Below, piece after piece: positions 54,176-62,236 of a DNA stretch of 64,000 nucleotides. Numbering within the stretch: position 1 is the stretch's first letter; each line of letters starts with the position of its first letter. Position numbers and translations under genes: made by a program. The DNA lies in contig NZ_FNFL01000001.1 of assembly GCF_900101125.1 (NCBI RefSeq), positions 124,001 through 188,000 on the forward strand. The letters are read 5' to 3'. Below the pieces are notes generated by a model. The model was not told the DNA's origin. It ran no database searches and saw only the letters and a list, made by a program, of their open reading frames with translations. The stretch comes from Sediminibacillus albus (GTDB lineage Bacteria; Bacillota; Bacilli; Bacillales; Amphibacillaceae).

Positions 54176-55264
54176 ATGTCTTATATAGGTTCTTTGGGAG
54201 TCAGTCTTCCGGAATACGAAATTCCTCAAACAGAAATAAAGGGATTAATCGAGAATATTTTCCCGCGTCCAGAAAGGGAATTAAACCGGTTGCTTCCTGT
54301 ATTTGAAAATGCTAATGTAGCAACCAGGCAATTTGTTGTTCCGAAAAACTGGTTTTCGGTCGAGCATACTTTTGTCGAACGGAATAAGATCTACCAGGAA
54401 AAAGCACTGCAACACAGCCTGCAGGCAATCGATGAATGCTTGTCAAGTTCCGAATTTCTTCAACAATCCATTCCTTATCATGCAGTTGACTCTATAATCT
54501 TTGTCTCAAGTACAGGGATATCAACTCCTTCATTGGATGCCCACATTATTAATGAACGGGACTTCCGTTCAAATATTACCAGAATGCCACTTTGGGGGCT
54601 GGGTTGCGCCGGCGGAGCCAGCGGGCTGGCAAGATCGCATGAATGGCTGGAAGCCAATCCGCAAGGAGTATCGTTAGTTGTTTGTGTAGAGCTTTGCAGC
54701 TTAACCTTCCAAAAGGATGATGACAGTAAAAGTAATTTTATCGGTACGGCACTGTTTGGAGATGGAATCTCAGCAGCCTTGATGATCGGTGATCAGTCCG
54801 AATATAAGCATTATTTAAAAAAACCTGCACCAAAAGTGACAGCGGTTGATTCACGAATCAAAAAAGCATCACTCGATGTTATGGGTTGGGAAATCGCCCC
54901 CCATGGATTTGAGGTGATTTTTGCTAAAAGCATTCCTCAATTGGTAGAAACTTTTTGGAGGGACCATGTCCATGCTTTCTTTTCCGCCCAAAACACCAAC
55001 AATGCGGATTATTCCTTTTTTGTAGCACATCCTGGTGGAAAAAAAGTGCTGCAAGCGATAGAAGGAGTTTTAACAATTGATAGTGAGCAGCTTTTTCATT
55101 CTTACGAAGTCCTGAAAAAACACGGAAATATGTCTTCTGTCACTGTTTTATATATACTAAAAGAATGGATGGCCCGAAACATCCAGCCGGGGGAAAAAAG
55201 TGTTATCTCAGCTTTGGGGCCTGGGTTTAGTTCAGAACTGATAGAACTGGAGTGGTCACAATGA
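54176..55264 (+). CDS. bpsA: Type III polyketide synthase
   Basis: A 362-residue chalcone-synthase-like enzyme that, by homology with B. subtilis BpsA, extends fatty acyl-CoA with malonyl-CoA to alkylpyrones. The nucleophile is the cysteine in LWGLGCAGGASGLA (near 145); the catalytic histidine lies in FFVAHPGGKKVLQA, and GNMSSVTVLYIL supplies the asparagine. The next gene is its methyltransferase partner and overlaps by four bases. Confidence 0.93.
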   Translation: MSYIGSLGVSLPEYEIPQTEIKGLIENIFPRPERELNRLLPVFENANVATRQFVVPKNWFSVEHTFVERNKIYQEKALQHSLQAIDECLSSSEFLQQSIPYHAVDSIIFVSSTGISTPSLDAHIINERDFRSNITRMPLWGLGCAGGASGLARSHEWLEANPQGVSLVVCVELCSLTFQKDDDSKSNFIGTALFGDGISAALMIGDQSEYKHYLKKPAPKVTAVDSRIKKASLDVMGWEIAPHGFEVIFAKSIPQLVETFWRDHVHAFFSAQNTNNADYSFFVAHPGGKKVLQAIEGVLTIDSEQLFHSYEVLKKHGNMSSVTVLYILKEWMARNIQPGEKSVISALGPGFSSELIELEWSQ

Positions 55265-55770
55265 CATTATGGATGTGGATCCTGTTTTTGTTCCTAATAT
55301 TCCAACGAGTGATTGAACTAGCAATCGCACGCAGAAATGAAAAATGGATGAAAGCGCAAGGAGGGATAGAGGAAGGTTCAGATCATTATAAATGGTTTGT
55401 GATCACTCACAGCTTGTTTTTTGTGTTTTTGCTGGGGGAAGCCTTCATCAGGCAATTAAATGACCTTCCTGTCAACCAGTTCCTGTTGGCAGTTTTTTTG
55501 CTGTCACAGTTATTCCGGATGTGGTGCATTGCTTCTCTGGGAAAGTTTTGGAATACGAAGATAATTATTTTGCCGGGCGCGGAGTTGGTCAGCAAAGGAC
55601 CCTATCGATTCATCAAGCACCCCAATTACCTGATTGTCCTGATAGAATTGATCGTTATTCCATTATTATTTCATACATATATAACAGCTATTGTCTTTCC
55701 GGTGCTACACCTTCTTTTACTGAAGATCAGGATTCCGGAAGAAGAAAAAGCGCTTGCGAGGCTCCAATAA
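55261..55770 (+). CDS. ypbQ: Alkylpyrone O-methyltransferase, isoprenylcysteine-methyltransferase type
   Basis: A 169-residue membrane methyltransferase of the ICMT family. RVIELAIARRNEKWMKAQGG and the C-terminal GPYRFIKHPNYLIVLIEL (near 115-132) are the signatures; four to five hydrophobic helices are visible. In B. subtilis the partner YpbQ (BpsB) methylates the alkylpyrones made by BpsA. ATG 55261 overlaps the bpsA stop as ATGA; a GTG at 55252 is upstream. Confidence 0.88.
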   Translation: MTLWMWILFLFLIFQRVIELAIARRNEKWMKAQGGIEEGSDHYKWFVITHSLFFVFLLGEAFIRQLNDLPVNQFLLAVFLLSQLFRMWCIASLGKFWNTKIIILPGAELVSKGPYRFIKHPNYLIVLIELIVIPLLFHTYITAIVFPVLHLLLLKIRIPEEEKALARLQ

Positions 55771-55890
55771 ACCAAAGGGTGATAATGGACGACGGAACGT
55801 TTGTTCTGTATAATGGAAAAGAGATGTTCAGATGATTTTTACTACGGTTAAACTTTTTGCAATATGATTTAAAACCAGGAGTGATTTTGT

Positions 55891-56187
55891 ATGGCCACTG
55901 GGATAGAGAAGGATAATCAGCTCGGTTACTTTATTGAAGATTTATGGGCACAAGGATTCAGGCTGTCCGATAAGGATGTGCGCTTTGTTTATTTAGGGAA
56001 AAACTCGACCGCTGCTCCAGAGTGGAAGGTAATCAAAGCATTGAAAGTAACCTTGCAATTTCAACTCCATTTTGATGGAAGTTTCTTTTTGAGTGTATTA
56101 GAACTTCTGGCTAAGGATTCTGTAAAGAACAGAAAGATGGCAAACGCAGTATTGAAGGAAAAGGGATTTGCCATAGAGAAAAAGTAA
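55891..56187 (+). CDS. Small conserved protein, possibly DUF6123
   Basis: A 98-residue soluble protein with LGYFIEDLWAQGFRLSDKDV near its start and a basic end. I do not recognise it firmly; it may belong to the DUF6123 family of Bacillaceae. ATG 55891 follows CCAGGAG. It ends before a strong hairpin shared with the convergent RNase H-like gene. Confidence 0.6.
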   Translation: MATGIEKDNQLGYFIEDLWAQGFRLSDKDVRFVYLGKNSTAAPEWKVIKALKVTLQFQLHFDGSFFLSVLELLAKDSVKNRKMANAVLKEKGFAIEKK

Positions 56188-56256
56188 ATAAGGAAGAAAT
56201 GGACCAGAAAACTGCGCGAATAATGAAGATAAGCTGAAAACTTCGGTGTTTACTAC

Positions 56257-56299
56257 ATAAAAAAGCTATCCGTAATCAGTTTGATCGGATAGCTTTTCT
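56257..56299. terminator. Bidirectional terminator
   Basis: AAAAGCTATCCG at 56261-56272 is the exact complement of CGGATAGCTTTT at 56286-56297. It covers the stop of the minus-strand RNase H gene and serves both convergent genes. Confidence 0.85.
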
Positions 56300-56665
56300 A
56301 GCTAATTCATCTGCATGTTTGTTTTGTTTCTCTGGAATCCACTTGATAAAGAAGTAAGGAAAACTACTGGCCTCTTGCTTTATTTTATTTAGCAGGGGAA
56401 GGTAGTCCTTATTTTTAGTAAAATCTTTTTCCACCGCCTCAACCACAAGTTTTGAGTCGGAGCGAAAAGATAATATTTCTTGCGGAAACAATTCTTTGCA
56501 AACTTGCAGTGCTTTTATAACTGCATGAAATTCAGCTTCATGGTTTGATAAATTGCCTAGTGGATAGGAATATTTATAGCTTTCTTTTCCTGATTTAATA
56601 TATACCCCTGCACCGCTTAAACCAGGATCTCCACTGGCAGCTCCATCGGTGTAAACCTCAATCAA
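56276..56665 (-). CDS. RNase HI-like protein YpdQ/YpeP type
   Basis: A 129-residue RNase H fold. All four acidic active-site positions are present: D in YTDGAASGDPG, E in NHEAEFHAV, D in RSDSKLVVEAV, and D in KHADELARKA near the end. It lacks the basic protrusion of E. coli RnhA, as in the B. subtilis YpdQ/YpeP paralogues. The TTG start (56665) has AAGGAG at 56675-56680 (minus strand); an upstream ATG has none. Confidence 0.85.
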   Translation of the reverse strand: MIEVYTDGAASGDPGLSGAGVYIKSGKESYKYSYPLGNLSNHEAEFHAVIKALQVCKELFPQEILSFRSDSKLVVEAVEKDFTKNKDYLPLLNKIKQEASSFPYFFIKWIPEKQNKHADELARKAIRSN

Positions 56666-56803
56666 TGAGCAAAACTCCTTTCTGGCCTTGCTGCTTTTTA
56701 GTGATAGACCAAAAACAAAACAGTTCATTATTCCATTTATTTATCTCAATAGATAAAGCATGACGCTAGCAGCAGAAAAGAAGAGGTCCTGCTTTCCACT
56801 TTA

Positions 56804-57505
56804 TCACAAGGATGTTTTTTCTGTCTGTGCGGAATCTTTGTGCATTGCTTTTGCCCAATACAGGAATGGTGTATCTATTGCAGCTACAAGGAACTTTATA
56901 ATGTAAGTTGTGAAGAAAATTTCCAGCCAAATGTCTAAAGGGTATTCCCCATAAAAGGCAATTCCGCAGAAAACAGCGCTGTCCAATAATTGACTGATCA
57001 TTGTGCTGGCATTATTCCTTATCCAGAGATATTTAGAGCTTGGGAACAGGTTCTTTAATCTGGCATAGATCCAAACATCAAAGTACTGGCTGATAATGTA
57101 AGCAGTTAGACTTCCAATTGCTATATTGGGCACCAAGCCGAACAAGGTTGCCAATGAGTCCTGGGCAAAATCATCTGGTCCAGGTTGGAACTTCAGGGCA
57201 ATCTGCATCATTATAGTCATTGCTATCAAAGTGGAAAAACCCATCCAGACTGCTTTTTTCGCTTCCTCTTTCCCATACTTTTCGTTAAGAATATCTGTTG
57301 CCAGAAATGCTGTACCATAAATAATATTGCCAAGTGTGGCAGTCAGGCCAAACAATTCTACTGTCTTGACCACTTGGATATTTGCGATAACGGTAGACAT
57401 CCCTATCCATACAAATAAACCAGGCTTGCCGAAAATCCGGTAGACAATCAGCAGCATACCAAAGTTAACCAATGCAAAAATAATCCATATTAATTCATTT
57501 TCCAT
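56804..57505 (-). CDS. ypdP: Queuosine precursor transporter, YhhQ family
   Basis: A 233-residue membrane protein of the VUT/YhhQ family with about six helices. TLGNIIYGTAFLATDILNEKYG (near 58-79) and DFAQDSL are family features. Its role in importing 7-deazaguanine precursors such as preQ1 is supported directly by the preQ1 riboswitch in its leader. The start ATG 57505 follows AAGGAGG, which is also part of the riboswitch tail. It lies upstream of the RNase H-like gene, as ypdP-ypdQ in B. subtilis. Confidence 0.92.
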   Translation of the reverse strand: MENELIWIIFALVNFGMLLIVYRIFGKPGLFVWIGMSTVIANIQVVKTVELFGLTATLGNIIYGTAFLATDILNEKYGKEEAKKAVWMGFSTLIAMTIMMQIALKFQPGPDDFAQDSLATLFGLVPNIAIGSLTAYIISQYFDVWIYARLKNLFPSSKYLWIRNNASTMISQLLDSAVFCGIAFYGEYPLDIWLEIFFTTYIIKFLVAAIDTPFLYWAKAMHKDSAQTEKTSL

Positions 57506-57512
57506 CAAAATA

Positions 57513-57553
57513 GCCTCCTTAGTTTTGGTAACGCGGGAGATTGCGAACCGCGG
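57513..57553 (-). promoter_or_regulatory. PreQ1-I riboswitch
   Basis: On the minus strand: P1 CGCGG pairs with CCGCG, enclosing GGTTC and an A/C-rich loop (CGCGGTTCGCAATCTCCCG), followed by the tail ACCAAAACTAAGGAGG. The conserved GGUUC and ACUAAGGA elements match the class I preQ1 aptamer. The tail includes the ribosome site, so bound preQ1 should reduce translation of the transporter. Confidence 0.9.
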
Positions 57554-57572
57554 GTTTTACCGGCAAATTTAT

Positions 57573-57601
57573 ATTATACTTCCACAAATTCAGTTATGCA
57601 A
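57573..57601 (-). promoter_or_regulatory. Sigma-A promoter of the transporter gene
   Basis: On the minus strand TTGCAT (57596-57601), 17 bases, TATAAT (57573-57578), with the riboswitch starting about 20 bases later. Confidence 0.65.
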
Positions 57602-57676
57602 CGAGAGAGAATAGAACGAATTTCTCTTCTATTGGTTGTTAGCCGATATCTGAAAGAATGTTTGTATTTGAACAGC

Positions 57677-57710
57677 AAAAAAACGGTGATCATTTTGATC
57701 ACCGTTTAAA
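57677..57710 (-). terminator. Terminator of the cold-shock gene
   Basis: AAACGGTGATCA at 57681-57692 is the complement of TGATCACCGTTT at 57696-57707. The A-run upstream becomes a T-run for the minus-strand transcript. Confidence 0.85.
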
Positions 57711-57726
57711 TTATCTTTATATAGAT

Positions 57727-57927
57727 TTAGTTTTTGGTCACATTAGCAGCTTGTGGTCCGCGTTCTCCTTCGACAACTTCGAACGTCACTTCCTGGCCTT
57801 CTTCTAATGTTTTGAATCCTTCCTCCTGAATAGCAGAGTAATGAACAAAAACATCATTGCCATCTTCTAATTGGATGAACCCGTAACCTTTTTCAGCATT
57901 GAACCATTTTACTATTCCGTTTTGCAT
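57727..57927 (-). CDS. cspD: Cold-shock protein
   Basis: A 66-residue single cold-shock domain. KGYGFIQ (RNP1-like) and DVFVHYSAI (RNP2-like) are the nucleic-acid-binding motifs, and the chain ends [10 protein letters not shown]. It acts as an RNA chaperone. The cspD symbol follows B. subtilis neighbourhood and is less certain than the family. The start ATG 57927 follows GGAGGATT; the frame is open upstream. Confidence 0.9.
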   Translation of the reverse strand: MQNGIVKWFNAEKGYGFIQLEDGNDVFVHYSAIQEEGFKTLEEGQEVTFEVVEGERGPQAANVTKN

Positions 57928-58203
57928 GTAAATAATCCTCCTAAAAACCTTCACGTCATACGTGGAAATTTCACAAAAAAGATGAGGAAAGCAAGATGAG
58001 TAATAGTTTCCTGAGAAATTGCAGATTCTCTCATGTTTTTGCTCCCATCTTCATTGCTTGCCCCAAATATAGCGTATTTTCAAGAGCTAGTCAAGAATTT
58101 ACTCATGAAAACATCGGTTTGTCAAGGCACAATTTATCAACAGTTTTTTTGATGTGCACGAGGTTTAACATCATCGGCGAATGGTAGTTTTTTTATGGAA
58201 ATT

Positions 58204-58221
58204 ATACTACTATTAGTATAT
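58204..58221. promoter_or_regulatory. Short dyad upstream of DUF72 gene
   Basis: TATACT, six bases, AGTATA: an exact inverted repeat about 27 bases before the DUF72 gene start. It could be a regulatory half-site pair or coincidence in an AT-rich stretch. Confidence 0.3.
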
Positions 58222-58247
58222 TACCTTTCAGTTGGGAGGAGTAGCCA

Positions 58248-59102
58248 ATGCCGATCAATATCGGAGTTACCGGATGGGGAGACCATGACATTCTTTATCC
58301 AGATAAGACTCAGGCTAAGGATAAGCTTAGTGTCTATAGCTCTCACTTTCCAGTAGTGGAAGTGGATACAGCTTTTTATGCCATCCAACCTCAACGCAAT
58401 TATGAAAAATGGGTAAAGCGTACACCCGAAGGCTTTTCCTTCGTCATAAAAGCCTTTCAAGGGATGACTGGACATGATCGCCATTCTTTAACTACCCAGG
58501 AAGCAAAAGATATGTTTAAAGCATTTTACGAATCGATTCAGCCGGTTATCGAAGCTGGAAAGCTTAATGCCGTATTGTTTCAATTTCCGCCCTGGTTTGG
58601 AGTGAGTCAGCAGAACATTGCCAGGCTAAGAAAGACAAGGGAACTGCTCGCAGATTTACCACTAGCTCTCGAATTTAGAAATCAAACATGGTTTGAGGAG
58701 AAATTTCGGGAAAGCACCTTGTCATTTATGGAGCAAGAAGGCTGGATCCATTCGATTTGTGACGAACCGCAAGCAGGGGTCGGTTCCATACCGACAGTTC
58801 TTCATCCGACCCATCCCGACAAGACCCTTATCCGGTTTCATGGCAGAAATGTACATGGCTGGAACCGTAATGGGCGGGATAACTGGAGGGAAGTCCGGTT
58901 TCTTTATAAATATAACGCAGAAGAGTTACAGGAATGGAAAGGGTATATTCAAGAACTGTACAAACAGACAAAGGACATCACCATTTTGTTTAACAACAAT
59001 TCAGGCGGAGATGCAGCCGGAAATGCGAAACAGCTGATTCATTTGCTGGATATTAAGTATGAACATTTACATCCACGGCAGCTTGATTTGTTTCATTTCT
59101 GA
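58248..59102 (+). CDS. yunF: DUF72 TIM-barrel protein
   Basis: A 284-residue DUF72 protein. INIGVTGWGDHDILYP at the start, the YSSHFPVVEVDTAFYA strand, and LALEFRNQTWF (near 140-150) are family blocks, as is IRFHGRNVHGW. No reaction is established for the family, although the fold resembles phosphohydrolases/xylose-isomerase-like barrels. The symbol follows B. subtilis YunF by similarity. ATG 58248 follows GGGAGGAG. Confidence 0.82.
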   Translation: MPINIGVTGWGDHDILYPDKTQAKDKLSVYSSHFPVVEVDTAFYAIQPQRNYEKWVKRTPEGFSFVIKAFQGMTGHDRHSLTTQEAKDMFKAFYESIQPVIEAGKLNAVLFQFPPWFGVSQQNIARLRKTRELLADLPLALEFRNQTWFEEKFRESTLSFMEQEGWIHSICDEPQAGVGSIPTVLHPTHPDKTLIRFHGRNVHGWNRNGRDNWREVRFLYKYNAEELQEWKGYIQELYKQTKDITILFNNNSGGDAAGNAKQLIHLLDIKYEHLHPRQLDLFHF

Positions 59103-59128
59103 ATTTTATACGCAAAGGCGGCAAAGGC

Positions 59129-59728
59129 ATGGATAAAAAAACAAGCTTATCTAAAATAGAAGATTACGTTATGCAGCTATTTCAGAATGAAGGAACCGGC
59201 CACGATTACTACCATATGAAACGGGTTGCTTTGATGGCGAGGGGGTTTGCCCGGGAAGAAAATGCCGATACCTTTGTTGCGGAGGCTGCTGGCTGGCTCC
59301 ATGATATCGGAGATAAAAAATTATTTAATGACCCATTTTCTGCAAAGGAAGGAATGAAGGTTTTTTTACAGCAGATTGGGCTGGACGATGAACAAATCTC
59401 CACCATTGAAAGGGCTGTTGCTGATGTCTCCTTTAGCAAGGGACATAAAAAACCATCAACCTTGGAAGGGCAAATTGTCCAGGACGCTGATCGACTTGAT
59501 GCGCTAGGAGCGGTTGGCATTGCCAGGACGTTTGCTTATGGGGGGGCTAACGGTCAATTAATTCATAGTGAAAATACTGCAAATACATCGATCCAGCACT
59601 TTTATGATAAATTGCTGCTTCTCAAAGATTTGATGATTACTGCCGCTGCCAAAAAGGAAGCAGGAATAAGGCACCAGTTTATGAAAACCTACTTAGCGCA
59701 GTTTTTTAAAGAGTGGGATGAACAGTAA
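59129..59728 (+). CDS. ypgQ: HD-domain phosphohydrolase YpgQ
   Basis: A 199-residue HD-domain protein. The metal ligands are in GHDYYHMKRV (H...), AGWLHDIGDKK (HD) and VQDADRLDALGAVG (D), the complete H-HD-D set. YpgQ of B. subtilis is reported as a pyrophosphohydrolase on nucleotides; substrate here is inference. It follows the DUF72 gene by 26 bases, so the two may share a transcript. Confidence 0.88.
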   Translation: MDKKTSLSKIEDYVMQLFQNEGTGHDYYHMKRVALMARGFAREENADTFVAEAAGWLHDIGDKKLFNDPFSAKEGMKVFLQQIGLDDEQISTIERAVADVSFSKGHKKPSTLEGQIVQDADRLDALGAVGIARTFAYGGANGQLIHSENTANTSIQHFYDKLLLLKDLMITAAAKKEAGIRHQFMKTYLAQFFKEWDEQ

Positions 59729-59788
59729 AGGATATGATATCTACGTGTTGCTTCCAAACTAATTGGTTTTAACGATAGGAGGAATGAC

Positions 59789-59884
59789 ATGAACAGTGAT
59801 GAACCTTTGCCTATATTGATGCTTCCAACAGGGGCAAGTGCGGGGATTCGCTGTTACGCTTTTTGTAGTTCTTCCTCAAAATAG
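59789..59884 (+). CDS. 31-residue frame with strong ribosome site, possible remnant
   Basis: MNSDEPLPILMLPTGASAGI followed by RCYAFCSSSSK and TAG. ATAGGAGGAATGAC gives ideal spacing to ATG 59789, yet the frame ends within the 3' part of the convergent 57-residue gene. I do not recognise it. It could be a true micro-protein or the 5' stub of a gene lost by deletion. Confidence 0.4.
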   Translation: MNSDEPLPILMLPTGASAGIRCYAFCSSSSK

Positions 59885-60027
59885 AAAGTCCCTGGATACT
59901 CAGCGACAATATAGGAGTATTTTTTCATGTGTTTAATGTATTGCCATTTGGATATGGTTACGGGTTCTCCTGTTTTTGCTATATGAACGACGTCGCCGTG
60001 GGAAAATTGATTTGTTAGATGTTTCAA
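59854..60027 (-). CDS. Small protein of unknown function, 57 residues
   Basis: MKHLTNQFSHGDVVHIAKTG... with SKWQYIKHMKKYSYIVAEYP and an acidic end. It has an SH3-like beta pattern (GDVVHI, GEPVTISKW), which is inference. The start TTG 60027 follows AAAGGAAG on the minus strand; an ATG six codons earlier overlaps that site. No relatives recalled. Confidence 0.6.
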   Translation of the reverse strand: MKHLTNQFSHGDVVHIAKTGEPVTISKWQYIKHMKKYSYIVAEYPGTFYFEEELQKA

Positions 60028-60130
60028 TTGTACACTTCCTTTCATTGGTCTATCTTAACTATAACACAAATGAAGAGAATAAGGGGATTTCTTTCTTGCA
60101 GCTAATCTTTGAAAGAAGAAGCTGGAACAA

Positions 60131-60167
60131 GAAAGAGCGGGTGTGATACAAACCACCCCCCCGCTTC
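60131..60167 (-). terminator. Terminator after the NlpC/P60 gene
   Basis: On the minus strand AGCGGG (60160-60165) pairs with CCCGCT (60136-60141), followed by CTTTCTT. The stem is short and the T-run broken. Confidence 0.4.
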
Positions 60168-60200
60168 ATTTCATTCATATTTATAGATTATGAAAAATGG

Positions 60201-61271
60201 TTACTGTGTATTCAAGCGTTTGGCTCCGAGGTATCTAGGCTGCCAGTAAGAATTATCCATTCGGCTGATTTCGACTCCTCGTGATTCTCCTGCATGGAGG
60301 AATTGGCCATCTCCTACATAAATTCCCATATGAGAAGGGCCAGAGCGGTATGTTTGAAAAAATACAAAGTCACCTACTGACGGACTGTCAACTGGTTTGG
60401 TAATATTCCAGAGTTCGTTTACCGTTCTTGGCAGCTGAATACCAAGTTCTTTGTAAATGTATTGGATCAAGCCGCTGCAATCGAACCCTTGGGGGGAATC
60501 CCCACCCCATACATAGGGAGTGCCAACCAGTTGTTTGGCCGTTTTCATCACTTGAGCTACATCAATAGCTGACTTTGCTTTTACCGTTTTCGGTTCCTTG
60601 GCAGCGGGGGCAGACTTTTCTTTTGGGTTCGGGGCTTTAGCAGCTGCGGTCTTTTCCTCTGCAGGAGCAGAAGCGTCACTGTCTATAGAAGCTTCTGGTT
60701 CTGCGGTATAGATAGCATCGATAACCTTCTCGCTCACATGATCTTGCACTTCATAACCATTGTCCTGCTGAAAAGATTTTAAAGCTTGCGCGGTAAGCGG
60801 TCCAAATATTCCATCGATTTCCGCCTTGTAATATCCAAAATAATAGAGAGCTGTCTGAATTGTTTCAATTTCTTTTCCGGTATCGCCGGGGCGGAGAGGA
60901 GAGGAAAGCTCCCGCAATGGAGCCAGATTCTTCTCTCTTTCTTCGATGATCAACTTATTGACTGTCCTGCGGTCAGCCATACCCGTTATCGATAAGTCTT
61001 TTTCTTTTTGAAATTTTTTTAGGGCATATTCCGTAAGTACACCGAAGTCTCCATCGATCGGATGGTCAAAATATGACAATGTTTTGAGTTTATGCTGCAA
61101 TACTTTCACTGATTCATTATGTTGTCCGTAATATAGGACATCCGATTCTTTAATGATATTATTTTGTATTGAAGGGTATGCATCCACATAAAAAGCAAAT
61201 GGCTGGCTCAGCACAAAACCATAAGACAACGAATGCTTGACGACATGTTGAACGGTTGCATCAGTAAGCAT
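60201..61271 (-). CDS. NlpC/P60 endopeptidase with two peptidoglycan-binding domains
   Basis: A 356-residue cell-wall hydrolase. Two PG_binding_1 repeats (about 48-108 and 125-188; DGDFGVLTEYALKKFQ and DGIFGPLTAQALKSFQ), a 45-residue Ala/Pro/Lys linker, then NlpC/P60 (about 238-356) with Cys in GFDCSGLIQY and His in SHMGIYVG and FLHAGE. Such enzymes cut D-Glu-DAP bonds. The N-terminus (TVQHVVKHSLSYGFVLSQPF) is a poor signal peptide, so its export route is unclear. GGAAAGGGG precedes ATG 61271. Confidence 0.88.
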   Translation of the reverse strand: MLTDATVQHVVKHSLSYGFVLSQPFAFYVDAYPSIQNNIIKESDVLYYGQHNESVKVLQHKLKTLSYFDHPIDGDFGVLTEYALKKFQKEKDLSITGMADRRTVNKLIIEEREKNLAPLRELSSPLRPGDTGKEIETIQTALYYFGYYKAEIDGIFGPLTAQALKSFQQDNGYEVQDHVSEKVIDAIYTAEPEASIDSDASAPAEEKTAAAKAPNPKEKSAPAAKEPKTVKAKSAIDVAQVMKTAKQLVGTPYVWGGDSPQGFDCSGLIQYIYKELGIQLPRTVNELWNITKPVDSPSVGDFVFFQTYRSGPSHMGIYVGDGQFLHAGESRGVEISRMDNSYWQPRYLGAKRLNTQ

Positions 61272-61455
61272 GCCTATAACCCCTTTCCAATTTGTACTCT
61301 TAACAAGATATATGTAGAATGGACGGGAATATGATTTTATTTGTTAAACGAAATATAACTGTAATATGTTAAAATAAATATACCACTTTTACATTTTTAC
61401 ATAGTGCAAAAGATTAAGCGGCAGTAAATGAGAGATATTATTCTTTGTTATTTTC

Positions 61456-62214
61456 ATGCATGTTATGGGCAAATTGCTTAAATCAGTAAAACCGATCGCT
61501 ATTATCCTATTGTTCTTATTTATTCCATTTGTCGATATCACACGCCCTTTTCACGGGATGATGTTACAGAAGGCACAGGGTGGAGATAAAGTCAGTCGAT
61601 TGCAAAACCTGGAAAATTATGATGTATTGGATCAATTAATTGTGATTCCCCAAAACCCAAGCAATCCAGATGCTATTGTGGCAATGGTCGAGCGGATTAA
61701 TCAAATAGATCGCCCGGTACTGGAACTGTTGGCTTCCCAACAAGTAAAGGTACGTCTATTTGAAGGGAATCTCACTGACGAGCCATTGCTGTATTATTTA
61801 AAATGGCAGAAGCCAAGAGGCTGGGAGCAGGATATTTCCTGGCAGGATGTCCCGGGATCGGGAGGCAGCTGGCTGATTTCTGCTAAAATAGGTGCAAGCA
61901 ATCCTGGCAGCGGCCATGGTTCTTTTAATCTGGAGCTTCATGAAATTGGACATACTGTTTACCGATTGTTAATGAGCGAACAAAAATATGCCAGACGTAT
62001 TAAGCGAATTTGGAATCGCGAGGCTGAGGCTGTGTTTCCTGGACAGGATTACTTTATTACTTATGCTTCTGAATATTTTGCTGAAATGTTTTCTTATTAT
62101 TACTATGGCTCCGATGCTGCAAACAAAATGTTCGCCAAGGCACCGGAAACCTATCGATTTTTCTTAAAGCTTCAGGATTTGGACATTCACCAATTCGAAG
62201 CCTACTATTACTAA
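61456..62214 (+). CDS. Lethal-factor-family (ATLF/Pro-Pro endopeptidase-like) metallopeptidase
   Basis: A 252-residue zinc peptidase. An N-terminal hydrophobic segment ([18 protein letters not shown]) suggests export or anchoring. The catalytic motif is HEIGH in [13 protein letters not shown] (near 173), and the third ligand sits in [16 protein letters not shown] (near 214). This HExxH...EYFAE pairing is that of the anthrax lethal factor C-domain and PPEP-1/Zmp1 family. The substrate is unknown. There is no good ribosome site before ATG 61456. Confidence 0.82.
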   Translation: MHVMGKLLKSVKPIAIILLFLFIPFVDITRPFHGMMLQKAQGGDKVSRLQNLENYDVLDQLIVIPQNPSNPDAIVAMVERINQIDRPVLELLASQQVKVRLFEGNLTDEPLLYYLKWQKPRGWEQDISWQDVPGSGGSWLISAKIGASNPGSGHGSFNLELHEIGHTVYRLLMSEQKYARRIKRIWNREAEAVFPGQDYFITYASEYFAEMFSYYYYGSDAANKMFAKAPETYRFFLKLQDLDIHQFEAYYY

Positions 62215-62236
62215 TTTGAAGGAAGGAAAGTTAAAG

